A stretch of 64,000 nt of DNA from Mycolicibacterium septicum DSM 44393 (GCF_000455325.1 NZ_HG322951.1:2168379-2232378); one strand, 5' to 3'. Positions 8,465-17,654 are shown, numbered from the stretch's first letter. Notes: generated by a model not told the origin, from the sequence alone. Numbers and translations: made by a program.

Positions 8465-9880
8465 GTGGCTACCCGCATCGTGATCATCGGCGGCGGACCC
8501 GCCGGCTATGAGGCGGCGCTTGTCGCCGCTGCCCGCGGCCCGGAGGTCGCCCACGTCACCATCGTCGACTGCGACGGCATCGGCGGCGCGTGCGTGCTGT
8601 GGGATTGCGTGCCGTCCAAGACGTTCATCGCCTCCACGGGTGTGCGCACCGAGCTTCGGCGGGCTCCCAACCTGGGCTATTCGCTGGATTTCGAGCAGTC
8701 CAAGATCTCGCTGCCGCAGATCAACGAGCGCGTGAAGAACCTGGCCACGGCGCAGTCCGACGACATCGCCGAGCGCTTGCGCAGCGAGGGCATCGAGTTG
8801 ATCGCGGGCCGTGGCGAACTGATTGACGACGTCCCGGGCATGGCCCAGCACCGGGTGAAAGTCACCGGCCCGGACGGCGTGGTCAGCCAGCTGACCGCCG
8901 ATGTGGTGTTGATCTCCACGGGAGCCAGCCCGCGGGTGCTGCCCAACGCCGCGCCCGACGGGGAACGCATCCTCAACTGGCGCCAGCTCTACGACCTGGA
9001 AGCGCTGCCCGAACACCTCGTGGTGGTGGGGTCGGGTGTCACCGGTGCCGAGTTCGTCAACGCCTACACCGAGCTCGGAGTCACCGTGACGGTCGTGGCC
9101 AGCCGCGACCAGATCCTGCCGCACGAGGACTCCGACGCCGCCGCGGTGCTGGAGGAAGTGTTCTCCGAACGCGGTGTCACGCTCGTCAAGAACGCCCGTG
9201 CCGAGTCGGTGACCCGCACCGACAGCGGGGTCCGGGTCACCATGGCCGACGGCCGCACCGTCGACGGCAGCCATGCCCTGATGACGGTTGGTTCGGTGCC
9301 CAACACAAGTGGTCTCGGGCTTGAGCGTGTCGGCATCGAACTCGGGCCTGGCAACTACCTCAACGTCGACCGCGTGTCGCGGACCCCGGTGCCCGGTATC
9401 TACGCGGCGGGGGACTGCACCGGTCTACTACCGCTGGCCTCGGTGGCGGCCATGCAGGGACGTATCGCGATGTATCACGCCCTGGGCGAGGCAGTGGCCC
9501 CGATCCGGCTGCGAACCGTCGCCGCGGCGGTGTTCACCCGCCCGGAGATCGCCGCCGTCGGCGTTCCGCAGGCCGCGATCGACGATGGGTCCGTGCCGGC
9601 CCGCACCCTGACGCTGCCGCTCAACACCAACGCCCGGGCCAAGATGTCCAGCCTGCGCCGCGGCTTCGTCAAGATCTTCTGTCGTCCCGCCACCGGTGTG
9701 GTGATCGGCGGTGTGGTGGTGGCGCCGATCGCCTCCGAGCTGATCCTGCCGATCGCGCTGGCCGTGCAGAACGGCATTCCGGTCGACGAGCTGGCCCAGA
9801 CGTTCTCGGTGTACCCGTCGTTGTCCGGTTCGATCACCGAGGCGGCGCGTCAATTGATGAAACACGACGACCTGGACTAG
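8465..9880 (+). CDS. lpdA: NAD(P)H quinone reductase LpdA, flavoprotein disulfide reductase family
   Basis: The 471-residue FAD protein belongs to the disulfide reductase superfamily. FAD binding is at IIGGGPAGYEAAL (residue 6), NAD(P) binding at VVGSGVTGAEFV (about 185), and the second FAD motif is GIYAAGDCTG (about 315). It has a CVLWDC pair near residue 43, so both cysteines of the CX4C motif remain. At the C-terminus the His-Glu dyad is absent (SVYPSLSGS where lipoamide dehydrogenases have HPTLSE). Lipoamide dehydrogenase activity is therefore not expected; quinone reduction is known for Rv3303c. The GTG lies six bases after TAGGTT, consistent with a leaderless mRNA. Confidence 0.9.
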   Translation: MATRIVIIGGGPAGYEAALVAAARGPEVAHVTIVDCDGIGGACVLWDCVPSKTFIASTGVRTELRRAPNLGYSLDFEQSKISLPQINERVKNLATAQSDDIAERLRSEGIELIAGRGELIDDVPGMAQHRVKVTGPDGVVSQLTADVVLISTGASPRVLPNAAPDGERILNWRQLYDLEALPEHLVVVGSGVTGAEFVNAYTELGVTVTVVASRDQILPHEDSDAAAVLEEVFSERGVTLVKNARAESVTRTDSGVRVTMADGRTVDGSHALMTVGSVPNTSGLGLERVGIELGPGNYLNVDRVSRTPVPGIYAAGDCTGLLPLASVAAMQGRIAMYHALGEAVAPIRLRTVAAAVFTRPEIAAVGVPQAAIDDGSVPARTLTLPLNTNARAKMSSLRRGFVKIFCRPATGVVIGGVVVAPIASELILPIALAVQNGIPVDELAQTFSVYPSLSGSITEAARQLMKHDDLD

Positions 9881-9922
9881 AGAATCGGGCGGATCCCACG
9901 TCGTCCACGTAGCCTGGGAATC

Positions 9923-11668
9923 GTGACTGACCCGATCTCAGCACCGGGCGACGGGCAAACCTTCCTCGGACCGCAGCAAAGGGCGCAAGCCTGGCAACGA
10001 CTCGGCAGTGAACAATTCGACGTGGTGGTGATCGGCGGCGGTGTCGTGGGCGCCGGCGCGGCGCTCGACGCGGCGACACGCGGCCTCAAGGTCGCCCTGG
10101 TCGAGGCCCGTGACTTCGCGTCCGGCACCTCCAGCCGCAGCTCCAAGATGTTCCACGGCGGCCTGCGCTACCTCGAGCAGTTGGAGTTCGGGCTGGTGCG
10201 TGAGGCCCTGTACGAGCGTGAACTGAGCCTGACCACGCTCGCACCGCACCTGGTCAAACCGCTTCCGTTCCTGTTCCCGTTGACCAACCGGTGGTGGGAG
10301 CGGCCCTATGTGGCGGCCGGCATCTTCCTCTACGACCAGCTCGGCGGAGCGAAATCCGTTCCCGCGCAAAAGCATCTGACCAAATCCGGGGCGCTCCGAT
10401 TGGCTCCGGGGCTCAAGCGCAGCTCGCTCATCGGCGGGATCCGTTACTACGACACCGTCGTCGACGACGCCCGGCACACCATGACCGTGGCACGCACCGC
10501 CGCCCACTACGGCGCCGTGGTGCGCTCGTCGAGCCAGGTGGTGGCGTTGTTGCGCGAGGGCGATCGCGTCGTGGGGGTCACGCTGCGTGATTCCGAGGAC
10601 GGGGCCATCACCGAAGTGCGGGGCCATGTCGTGGTCAACGCCACCGGTGTGTGGACCGACGAGATCCAAGCCCTGTCCAAGGAGCGCGGCCGGTTCCGGG
10701 TGCGCGCCTCCAAGGGCGTGCACATCGTGGTCCCGCGCGACCGGATCGTCAGCGAGGTGGCGATCATCCTGCGCACCGAGAAATCGGTGCTGTTCGTGAT
10801 CCCGTGGGGTACGCACTGGATCATCGGCACCACCGACACGGACTGGAATCTGGACCTGGCGCATCCCGCCGCGACCAAGGCCGACATCGACTACATCCTG
10901 GGGCATGTCAACACCGTGCTGGCCACCCCGCTGACCCATGACGACATCGACGGCGTCTACGCCGGGTTGCGTCCGCTGCTGGCCGGGGAGAGTGAGGAAA
11001 CCTCCAAGCTCTCGCGTGAGCACGCCGTCGCGGTGCCCTCACCGGGGTTGGTGGCCATCGCGGGCGGGAAGTACACCACCTACCGGGTGATGGCGGCCGA
11101 CGCGATCGATGCTGCCGCAGAGTACATCCCGGCCCGGGTGGCGCCGTCGATCACCGAGAAGGTCCCGCTGATGGGGGCCGACGGGTACTTCGCGTTGATC
11201 AACCAGACCGAGTTCGTCGGGAAGCATTACGGGCTGCACCCGTACCGCGTCCGGCACCTGCTGGACCGCTACGGCTCGCTGATCGGCGAGGTGCTCAAGA
11301 TGGCGGAGGACAAGCCCGAACTGCTGGCCCCGATCACCGATGCGCCGGTCTACCTCAAGGTCGAGGCCTACTATGCCGCCGCGGCCGAAGGGGCACTGCA
11401 TCTGGAGGACATCCTGGCCCGCCGGATGCGGATCGCGATCGAATACCCGCACCGCGGCGTCGATTGCGCCCGCGAGGTCGCCGAAGTGATTGCGCCCGTG
11501 CTGGGATGGACGGCCGAAGACGTCGACCGCGAGGTCGCCACCTACATCGCCCGGGTGGAGGCCGAGGTGCTTTCGCAGACCCAGCCCGACGATGAGTCCG
11601 CCGATGCCCTGCGCCAGGCCGCGCCCGAGGCCCGCGCCGAGATTCTTGAGCCTGTGCCGTTGAATTGA
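9923..11668 (+). CDS. glpD2: FAD-dependent glycerol-3-phosphate dehydrogenase
   Basis: The 581-residue enzyme oxidises glycerol 3-phosphate to dihydroxyacetone phosphate and passes electrons to the quinone pool at the membrane. The FAD fold begins VVIGGGVVGAGAALDAATRG near residue 36, followed by the family signature SRSSKMFHGGLRYLEQ near 74; GTTDTDWNLD lies near 305 and AIAGGKYTTYRVMA near 380. Size and the C-terminal helical domain match GlpD2 (Rv3302c). It follows lpdA by 42 bp as in other mycobacteria, and its GTG is preceded by TAGCCT at a leaderless distance. The downstream synthase gene starts inside its stop codon. Confidence 0.94.
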   Translation: MTDPISAPGDGQTFLGPQQRAQAWQRLGSEQFDVVVIGGGVVGAGAALDAATRGLKVALVEARDFASGTSSRSSKMFHGGLRYLEQLEFGLVREALYERELSLTTLAPHLVKPLPFLFPLTNRWWERPYVAAGIFLYDQLGGAKSVPAQKHLTKSGALRLAPGLKRSSLIGGIRYYDTVVDDARHTMTVARTAAHYGAVVRSSSQVVALLREGDRVVGVTLRDSEDGAITEVRGHVVVNATGVWTDEIQALSKERGRFRVRASKGVHIVVPRDRIVSEVAIILRTEKSVLFVIPWGTHWIIGTTDTDWNLDLAHPAATKADIDYILGHVNTVLATPLTHDDIDGVYAGLRPLLAGESEETSKLSREHAVAVPSPGLVAIAGGKYTTYRVMAADAIDAAAEYIPARVAPSITEKVPLMGADGYFALINQTEFVGKHYGLHPYRVRHLLDRYGSLIGEVLKMAEDKPELLAPITDAPVYLKVEAYYAAAAEGALHLEDILARRMRIAIEYPHRGVDCAREVAEVIAPVLGWTAEDVDREVATYIARVEAEVLSQTQPDDESADALRQAAPEARAEILEPVPLN

Positions 11669-12564
11669 GAAAGCCCGGTTCCCAACGCTCTTCGCGCAGG
11701 CGGTCATCGCCGCCGCTGCCGGTGCGTGACGGACTCGGCCCGGCGCGGCTGCGGTTGTTGGGCGGCAATGTGTACGACGAGTTGCAGACGCGGTTCGGCA
11801 TCGGCGCGAAAGTGCTTGCCGGAGAAGTGGTTCTGCCGGACGGGACGCCGGTCGATGCGACGACGACACTGCCCGCGGGTGCGCACGTCTACTTCTACCG
11901 GGACCTGGTCGACGAGGTGGAGGTGCCGTTCGACATCCCCGTCCTCTACCGCGACGACGACATCGTCGTGGTCGACAAGCCACACTTCCTGGCCACCATG
12001 CCCCGGGGTGGCCACGTCGCGCAGACCGCGCTCGTGCGGCTGCGTCGCGAACTGGACCTACCGGACCTGAGCCCCGCGCATCGGCTGGACCGGCTGACCG
12101 CGGGCGTGCTGCTGTTCACCGTGCGCCGCGAGGTCCGGGGCCAGTACCAGCGGCTGTTCGCCGAGGGTGGGGTTCGCAAGACGTATCTGGCCCGTGCTGA
12201 CGGGGTGGCCACGGTGTCGTTACCTGCCACGCTGCGCAGCCGGATCATCAAGCAGCGCGGTCGGTTACAGGCTTTCGAGGAACCCGGTGAACCCAACGCC
12301 GAGACCTATGTCGAGGACATGGGGAGCGGGCTCTACCGGCTGTCGCCCCGCACCGGGCAGACGCATCAGTTGCGCGTGCACATGGCCTCGATCGGGCTGC
12401 CGATCATCGGTGACTCCTTGTATCCCAACGTGATCGACGTCGCGCCCCATGATTTCGGCAATCCGCTGCAATTGCTGGCCCAGCGCCTGGCGTTCACCGA
12501 CCCGACCACAGGAGAGGACCGCGAGTTCGTCAGTGCCCGCGTAGTGGGCCGAAGCCTTGCGTGA
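11665..12564 (+). CDS. RluA family pseudouridine synthase
   Basis: The 299-residue protein isomerises uridine to pseudouridine in RNA. The catalytic motif AHRLDRLTAGVLLF with its Asp is near residue 137, and the C-terminal SPRTGQTHQLRVHMASIGLP motif near 222 is typical of the family. The S4 domain is absent; a short N-terminal extension precedes the catalytic domain. The start shown is a TTG overlapping the glpD2 stop (TTGA); a GTG at 11722 is an alternative. Target RNA (23S or tRNA) cannot be told. Equivalent to Rv3300c; the phoY1 gene found next to it in M. tuberculosis is missing here. Confidence 0.9.
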   Translation: MRKPGSQRSSRRRSSPPLPVRDGLGPARLRLLGGNVYDELQTRFGIGAKVLAGEVVLPDGTPVDATTTLPAGAHVYFYRDLVDEVEVPFDIPVLYRDDDIVVVDKPHFLATMPRGGHVAQTALVRLRRELDLPDLSPAHRLDRLTAGVLLFTVRREVRGQYQRLFAEGGVRKTYLARADGVATVSLPATLRSRIIKQRGRLQAFEEPGEPNAETYVEDMGSGLYRLSPRTGQTHQLRVHMASIGLPIIGDSLYPNVIDVAPHDFGNPLQLLAQRLAFTDPTTGEDREFVSARVVGRSLA

Positions 12565-12593
12565 TCGGACCGCGGTGATGTTCTACTGACGGG

Positions 12594-13364
12594 GTGAACC
12601 GTGAGACTTTTGACCATCTGTTCGACATGACCGACCGGACCGTGATCGTCACCGGTGGCACCCGTGGCATCGGATTGGCTCTCGCCGAGGGTTTTACGCT
12701 GGCCGGTGCGCGCGTGGTGGTTGCCAGCCGCAAACCCGAGGCCTGCGAGCGGGCCGCCGAGCATCTGCGTGAACTCGGCGGACAGGCGATCGGGGTGCCC
12801 ACCCACAGCGGCAACATCGACGACCTCGGCGCACTGGTGGAGCGCACGGTCGCCGAGTTCGGCGGGATCGATGTGGTGGTCAACAATGCGGCCAACGCGC
12901 TGGCCCAACCGCTGGGTGAGATGACGCCGGAGGCCTGGGCCAAGTCCTATGAGGTGAACCTGCGTGGGCCGGTGTTCCTGGTGCAGCACGCATTGCCGCA
13001 CCTGAAGGCCAGCCCGAAGGCCGCGGTGCTGAACATGGTGTCGGTCGGGGCGTTCAACTTCGCGCCCGCACTGTCCATCTACGCCTCGGGCAAGGCCGCG
13101 CTGATGTCGGTGACCCGGTCGATGGCGGCCGAGTTCGCGCCGCTGGGCATCCGGGTGAACGCGATGGCCCCAGGACCGGTCGACACCGACATGATGCGCA
13201 ACAACCCGCAGGAGGCCATCGATCTCATGAAGGGCGGGACCCTGATGAAGCGGCTGGCCACGCCCGACGAGATGGTCGGCGCGGCCCTGCTCATGTGTTC
13301 GGACGCCGGCAGTTACATGACCGGGCAGGTGGTCATCGTCGACGGTGGCGGGACACCTCGCTGA
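12594..13364 (+). CDS. SDR family oxidoreductase
   Basis: The 256-residue protein is a classical short-chain dehydrogenase. The cofactor loop is TGGTRGIGLALAEG near residue 21, NNAANAL lies near 98, the catalytic Ser is in MVSVGAF, and YASGK carries the Tyr and Lys near 163. The C-terminus GQVVIVDGGG is the usual end of FabG-like enzymes. R at position 46 region (ASRKPEA) suggests NADP(H). Substrate is unknown. It starts with GTG and overlaps the convergent enoyl-CoA hydratase gene by 32 bp. Confidence 0.88.
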   Translation: MNRETFDHLFDMTDRTVIVTGGTRGIGLALAEGFTLAGARVVVASRKPEACERAAEHLRELGGQAIGVPTHSGNIDDLGALVERTVAEFGGIDVVVNNAANALAQPLGEMTPEAWAKSYEVNLRGPVFLVQHALPHLKASPKAAVLNMVSVGAFNFAPALSIYASGKAALMSVTRSMAAEFAPLGIRVNAMAPGPVDTDMMRNNPQEAIDLMKGGTLMKRLATPDEMVGAALLMCSDAGSYMTGQVVIVDGGGTPR

Positions 13365-14130
13365 CCTCGGCCAGGCTCCCGGTGCCGACGGACAGGATCT
13401 GACTGCGGTTCTCCACGTGCAGCGCTGTTTCCAAGCAGCCGGCGTCGAGGTTCGCCCAGAGCACCTGCTTGGTCGATTCCAGCCCGAATTTCCCGTAGCC
13501 GCAGAGGGTTTCAGCGATTTCGAGGGCCGCGTCGAGCAGGTTCGCGGTGTCGTCGACGATGCGGGTGACCAGCCCGAGCCGCAGCGCCTCCGGCGCCTCG
13601 ACCGCACGCGCGGTGAGGATCAGGTCGAACGCCGGGCCCGCACCGATGATCCGGGGCAGGGTGTAGCTCACCCCGATGTCACAACCGCCGATGCCCAGCT
13701 TGATGAACTGCGTGCAGAACTTCGCCGACGGGCCGGCGATGCGGATGTCGCTGGCCGCCGCCAGGGCGAAGCCGCCGCCGTATGCCGCGCCGTTGACTGC
13801 GGCAATGACAGGTTGGCGGAGCCGGTGCAGTTTGACCGTCAGGTTCGCGATGCGTTCCTGCCACCGCATGCCCGAACGGGGAAATTCGGTGCCGCCGCCG
13901 GCCTCGGGCGGATTGGGATCGCTCAGATCCAGTCCCGAGCAGAAGCCGCGACCAGCGCCGGTGAGCACCACGACGCGGCACTCGTTGTTCGCCGCGATCG
14001 CGTCCAGGGTGGCGTGCAGGGCCTCGACCAGTTCGTAGGACAGCGCGTTGAGTTTCTCGGGGCGATTGAGCGTGATGACGGCGATTTCGGGCCGCGGATA
14101 GGCAACATCGAGTGGCTGTGCAGGGGGCAT
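13333..14130 (-). CDS. Enoyl-CoA hydratase/isomerase family protein
   Basis: The 265-residue crotonase-fold protein carries the first oxyanion-hole segment VLTGAGRGFCSGLDLSD near residue 54 and the second, AAVNGAAYGGGFALAAASD, near 110. The Gly-rich loop and the C-terminal domain-swapped helix are complete. These enzymes act on acyl-CoA thioesters in beta-oxidation or related pathways. It starts ten bases after the stop of the upstream TetR gene, so the pair is one operon and the TetR may regulate it too. The substrate chain length is not predictable. Confidence 0.9.
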   Translation of the reverse strand: MPPAQPLDVAYPRPEIAVITLNRPEKLNALSYELVEALHATLDAIAANNECRVVVLTGAGRGFCSGLDLSDPNPPEAGGGTEFPRSGMRWQERIANLTVKLHRLRQPVIAAVNGAAYGGGFALAAASDIRIAGPSAKFCTQFIKLGIGGCDIGVSYTLPRIIGAGPAFDLILTARAVEAPEALRLGLVTRIVDDTANLLDAALEIAETLCGYGKFGLESTKQVLWANLDAGCLETALHVENRSQILSVGTGSLAEVSEVSRHRRR

Positions 14131-14139
14131 GAGCGGACC

Positions 14140-14832
14140 CTAGCCGGTGCTGCGCCACCCATTGACGCCAACGGCGATCATCCGTAGTTGTTTGACCGCG
14201 GTGCGGTGGATCGCCTCGACCGCCGCCGCGTCCCCGGCATCTTCGAGGCTCTCGGCTATCGAGATCATCGCGTTGACGAAGAGGTTGGCCAGGATGTTGA
14301 GATCCTCGCTGCTCCAGTCCTTGAGGCCGGGGAAGCGGGCCAGGTCGATCGCCAGCTCGGAGGTGATCAACCGGATCTCGGTGCGAATCGCGTAACGCAG
14401 CACCGACACACCGCTGGAACGTTCGCGGGCGATGAACCGCCAGTGCTCGCGCCGGTCGTTGAAACTGCCGATCAGAATCTCGGCGGAGGATTCGATGACG
14501 TGATGCGGGTCGAGCTTGCCGGCCCGTGCACCGCGCAGCATGTCCCGCAGGGATCGGAACGACTCGTCGATGAGGACCAGGCCGAGCGCATCCATCGAGT
14601 CGAAGTGCCGGTAGAACGCGGCGGGCACGATGCCCGCCTCCCGGGTGACCTCCCGCAGGGACAGTGCGCTGAAGCTGCGGTCTTCCAGCAGGGTCAGCGC
14701 CGCGGTGATGATCGCGCGCCGGGTGGCCTCTTTGCGTTCTTCCCGGGACAGCGTGTCCCGCGACCGCGACGACGATTCGGTCCGTCGCGTTCGTGACGTG
14801 GATGTTCGTGAATTGGGCGTACGTTTGTTCAC
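14140..14832 (-). CDS. TetR family regulator, FabR/DesT-like
   Basis: The protein has about 230 residues. After a Ser/Thr/Arg-rich tail, the DNA-binding helix-turn-helix reads LREVTREAGIVPAAFYRHF, very like the FabR/DesT group that senses acyl-CoA and controls unsaturated fatty acid synthesis. The gene diverges from a ferredoxin reductase-acyl desaturase pair, the expected target. GTG codons at 14850 and 14832 are both possible starts; the latter has an AGGG at good spacing. A palindrome at 14827-14842 overlaps both choices. Ligand and targets are inference from subfamily and context. Confidence 0.82.
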   Translation of the reverse strand: MNKRTPNSRTSTSRTRRTESSSRSRDTLSREERKEATRRAIITAALTLLEDRSFSALSLREVTREAGIVPAAFYRHFDSMDALGLVLIDESFRSLRDMLRGARAGKLDPHHVIESSAEILIGSFNDRREHWRFIARERSSGVSVLRYAIRTEIRLITSELAIDLARFPGLKDWSSEDLNILANLFVNAMISIAESLEDAGDAAAVEAIHRTAVKQLRMIAVGVNGWRSTG

Positions 14833-14842
14833 TGGTGTGAAC
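14827..14842. promoter_or_regulatory. Candidate FabR/DesT-like operator
   Basis: GTTCACTGGTGTGAAC has six-base arms around TGGT. It lies at the start of the TetR gene in the divergent region facing the desaturase operon. A second half-site GTTCACT and the palindrome TGTGTACACA follow at 14906 and 14895, close to the reductase start. Symmetric sites of this sort fit TetR binding; the assignment is inference. Confidence 0.45.
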
Positions 14843-14903
14843 CCTACCACTTGCAGGGTTTTTATCGTTGACAGAGTCGGGTGTGCACGCGCACTGTGTA
14901 CAC

Positions 14904-15995
14904 ATGTTCACTCAAACATTGGCTGAAGGTGTTGGCCGGCGGCTACTGTCCGGCCCGCGAATGAGTGCTCTCGCGAACCTGCTTACCGGCCCCCACGGAG
15001 TCGACCGCTACACCGAGCTGGTCGAGCCGACTTGGACCCGCGGCGACGCCCGGGCCAAGGTGGTGGCAGTGCGGCGCCAGACGCCGCGCAGCGTCACGCT
15101 GACCCTGGAACCGAATGCGGCCTTCGCCGGATTTCGGGCGGGTCAGCACATCAACCTCTCCGTCGAGATCAACGGTCGGCGCCGCACCCGGTGCTACTCG
15201 CCGGCCAACGCCGAAGGGGCGGGCCACCTCGAGTTGACCGTCGGCCGCCACGACGGTGGCTTGGTCTCGACCTACCTGTGTGACCACGCGTACCCGGGCA
15301 TGGTGCTGGGGCTCGACTCGGTCGGCGGAGATTTCGTCCTGCCCGAGGCGCTGCCGCAGCGCATCCTCTTCGTCTCGGGCGGCAGCGGCATCACCCCGGT
15401 GCTGTCCATGCTGCGCACCTTGCGTGCACAGGGGTTCACCGGGGAGGTCGCGTTCCTGCACTACGCACGCGGCGCCGACGAGGCCTGTTACCGCTCTGAG
15501 CTGGCGGCCATGCGTTCGGCCCGGGTGCGGGTCCTGCACGGCTACACCCGCGACGGGGCCGTCGGTGATCTGGACGGGTACTTCGGTCCCGCACACCTGG
15601 CCGCTGCCTTTCCCGGCGCCCAGCCGGACGCCGTGTTCGTCTGTGGCCCACAGGCGCTGGTCGATGCGGTGCGGGAGTCGCGTCCCGACGCGCAATCGGA
15701 GAGCTTCGTCCCACCCGTGTTCGCCGCTCCGACCGGATCCACCGGAGGCACCGTTCGGTTCGCCGACAGCGACGTGGAGGTGACCGACGACGGTCAACCG
15801 CTGCTGGTGCAGGCCGAGGCCGCCGGCCTCACACCGGAAAGCGGTTGCCGGATGGGCATCTGCCACACCTGCACCCGTTTCAAGACCAGCGGCGCCGTCC
15901 GCAACCTGATCACCGGCGCGATCTCCACCGCCGACTGCGAAGACATCGAAATTTGCGTCACCGCACCCGTCGGTGACGTCGTCATAGACCTGTAG
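14904..15995 (+). CDS. Ferredoxin reductase with C-terminal 2Fe-2S domain, desaturase partner
   Basis: The protein has about 363 residues and moves electrons from NAD(P)H through FAD and a 2Fe-2S cluster. Domains in order are an FAD-binding barrel (RCYSPANA near 107), an NAD(P) domain (SGGSGITPVLSMLRTL near 157) and a plant-type ferredoxin domain with CRMGICHTC near 314 plus a later Cys. It resembles Rv3230c, the electron donor to DesA3 in M. tuberculosis, and the desaturase follows 17 bp downstream. The ATG at 14904 is preferred; another in-frame ATG is at 14961. A TTGACA at 14868 could be the -35 box. Confidence 0.88.
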   Translation: MFTQTLAEGVGRRLLSGPRMSALANLLTGPHGVDRYTELVEPTWTRGDARAKVVAVRRQTPRSVTLTLEPNAAFAGFRAGQHINLSVEINGRRRTRCYSPANAEGAGHLELTVGRHDGGLVSTYLCDHAYPGMVLGLDSVGGDFVLPEALPQRILFVSGGSGITPVLSMLRTLRAQGFTGEVAFLHYARGADEACYRSELAAMRSARVRVLHGYTRDGAVGDLDGYFGPAHLAAAFPGAQPDAVFVCGPQALVDAVRESRPDAQSESFVPPVFAAPTGSTGGTVRFADSDVEVTDDGQPLLVQAEAAGLTPESGCRMGICHTCTRFKTSGAVRNLITGAISTADCEDIEICVTAPVGDVVIDL

Positions 15996-16012
15996 ACCCG
16001 AAAGGCGCAGCC

Positions 16013-17149
16013 ATGACTCACTACACCCTCACCCCCGAGCAGTTCGAAACCTTCGGCGCCGAGCTCGACGCCATCCGTGAAAAGGCGGTTGCCGATCTCG
16101 GTGAGCGCGACGCCACCTACATCCGCGACATCATCAAGATGCAGCGCAAGCTCGAGATCGGTGGTCGGGCGCTGCTGTTCCTGCCGCCTGCCTGGCCGGT
16201 CGGCACCGTGATGCTCGGACTGTCGAAGATCCTCGACAACATGGAGATCGGCCACAACGTCATGCACGGGCAGTACGACTGGATGGGCGATCCGGCGCTG
16301 CGCGGCCAGAACTTCGAATGGGATTCGGCCTGCCCGTCCAATCAGTGGCGGCACTCCCACAACTACATGCACCACACCTACACCAACATCGTCGACATGG
16401 ACCGCGACATCGGCTACGGCGTCCTGCGGATGAGCGAGGACCAGAAGTGGAGCCCGTACTACCTGGGCAACCCGCTGTACGCCTTCCTGCTGATGGTGTT
16501 CTTCCAGTACGGCGTGGCCCTGCACGAGCTGGAGACCGAGCGGATCCGCACCGGTGAGATCAAGCTGCGTGACAAGAAGGACATGCTGCGTGAGATGTGG
16601 GAAAAGGTCCGCAAGCAGACCGTCAAGGACTACGTGGCCTTCCCGCTACTGGCCGGCCCGTTCGCGCCATTCGTGTTCGCGGGCAACATGACTGCCAATC
16701 TGATGCGCAACGTGTGGTCGTACACGATCATCTTCTGCGGACACTTCCCGGAGGGCACCCACGAGTTCACCATCGAGGAGACCCAGAACGAGACGCGCGG
16801 CCAGTGGTACTTCCGCCAGCTGCTGGGTTCGGCAAACCTGTCCGGCGGCAAGTGGTTCCACATCTTCAGCGGCAACCTGTCGTTCCAGATCGAACACCAC
16901 CTGTTCCCGGACATCCCGGCGCACCGCTACGCCGAGATCTCCGAAGAGGTCAAGGAGATCTGCCAGCGCTACGGCCTGCCCTACAACACCGGCCCGATCC
17001 ACAAGCAGTTCGCCTCGGTGGTGCGCAAGATCGTGCGGCTGGCGTTCCCGTGGGGCGGCAAGCCCAAGGATCCCGAGCCGGTCGCCGAAGAGCCTGCACA
17101 GGAACCGGCTTCGCAGCCGATCTGCGAGCCGGAACTCGTCAACTGCTGA
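16013..17149 (+). CDS. Membrane acyl-CoA desaturase, DesA3-like
   Basis: The 378-residue protein is a di-iron membrane fatty acid desaturase. Three histidine boxes are visible: HNVMHG near residue 82, HSHNYMHH near 114 and QIEHHLFP near 294. Hydrophobic segments near 60, 155 and 220 form the membrane core. With the upstream reductase it should desaturate acyl-CoA, as DesA3/Rv3230c do on stearoyl-CoA. The tail is rich in Pro and Glu. The pair is probably repressed by the divergent TetR protein. It overlaps the convergent GNAT gene by 11 bp. The double-bond position is not certain. Confidence 0.88.
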   Translation: MTHYTLTPEQFETFGAELDAIREKAVADLGERDATYIRDIIKMQRKLEIGGRALLFLPPAWPVGTVMLGLSKILDNMEIGHNVMHGQYDWMGDPALRGQNFEWDSACPSNQWRHSHNYMHHTYTNIVDMDRDIGYGVLRMSEDQKWSPYYLGNPLYAFLLMVFFQYGVALHELETERIRTGEIKLRDKKDMLREMWEKVRKQTVKDYVAFPLLAGPFAPFVFAGNMTANLMRNVWSYTIIFCGHFPEGTHEFTIEETQNETRGQWYFRQLLGSANLSGGKWFHIFSGNLSFQIEHHLFPDIPAHRYAEISEEVKEICQRYGLPYNTGPIHKQFASVVRKIVRLAFPWGGKPKDPEPVAEEPAQEPASQPICEPELVNC

Positions 17150-17654
17150 CCGTCAGGCTGCACTGCAGCAGCACCGTGTCCAGCCATCGTCCGTGCTTGT
17201 AGCCGACCGCACGCAGTCGCCCGGCCTCGGTGAAACCGTGCTTGCGGTGCAGGGCAAGGGATGCCGCCGCCTCGTCGGTGTCGGCCACCACGGCGATGAC
17301 CTCACGGATGCCTGCTGCGGTGCAGCCCTCCAGAAGTCCTTGCAGCAGCAGGGCTCCGAAGCCGCGACCGGCGCACTGCGGCGTGAGGTAGATCGAGTTC
17401 TCCACAGTGTGCCGATAGGCCGGGCGCAACTTCCACGGTGAGCAGTAGGCGTAGCCCACGATCTCGTCGTCGAGTGTCGCGGTGAGGAAAGGCAATTCAC
17501 GTTCGCGGGCCGTTGCGAGCCGATGCTCCCACTCCTCGCGATGCGGCGGGATCAGCTCGAACGTGGCTACCCCGGTCTCGACATGGTGGGCGTAGATGAC
17601 GCTGATCGCGTCGAGGTCATCCGGTGACGTCGGGCGGACGACGGCGTTGGTCAT
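17139..17654 (-). CDS. GNAT family N-acetyltransferase
   Basis: The 171-residue protein has the layout of phosphinothricin-type (Pat/Bar-like) acetyltransferases: DLDAISVIYAHHVETGVATFE at the N-terminus (read in two parts: residues 13-22 and 23-33), then WKLRPAYRHTVENSIYL, and the acetyl-CoA loop QCAGRGFGALLLQGL near residue 94. It transfers an acetyl group to a primary amine in the cytoplasm; the physiological acceptor may be a methionine derivative but is unproven. It diverges from the TetR gene at 17735, with an 80-bp shared upstream region. Confidence 0.85.
   Translation of the reverse strand: MTNAVVRPTSPDDLDAISVIYAHHVETGVATFELIPPHREEWEHRLATARERELPFLTATLDDEIVGYAYCSPWKLRPAYRHTVENSIYLTPQCAGRGFGALLLQGLLEGCTAAGIREVIAVVADTDEAAASLALHRKHGFTEAGRLRAVGYKHGRWLDTVLLQCSLTVSS

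Noticed and set aside
14868..14903. TTG start for the ferredoxin reductase
   Set aside because: The TTG is part of a TTGACA that looks like a -35 box. The ATG at 14904 or 14961 is better.
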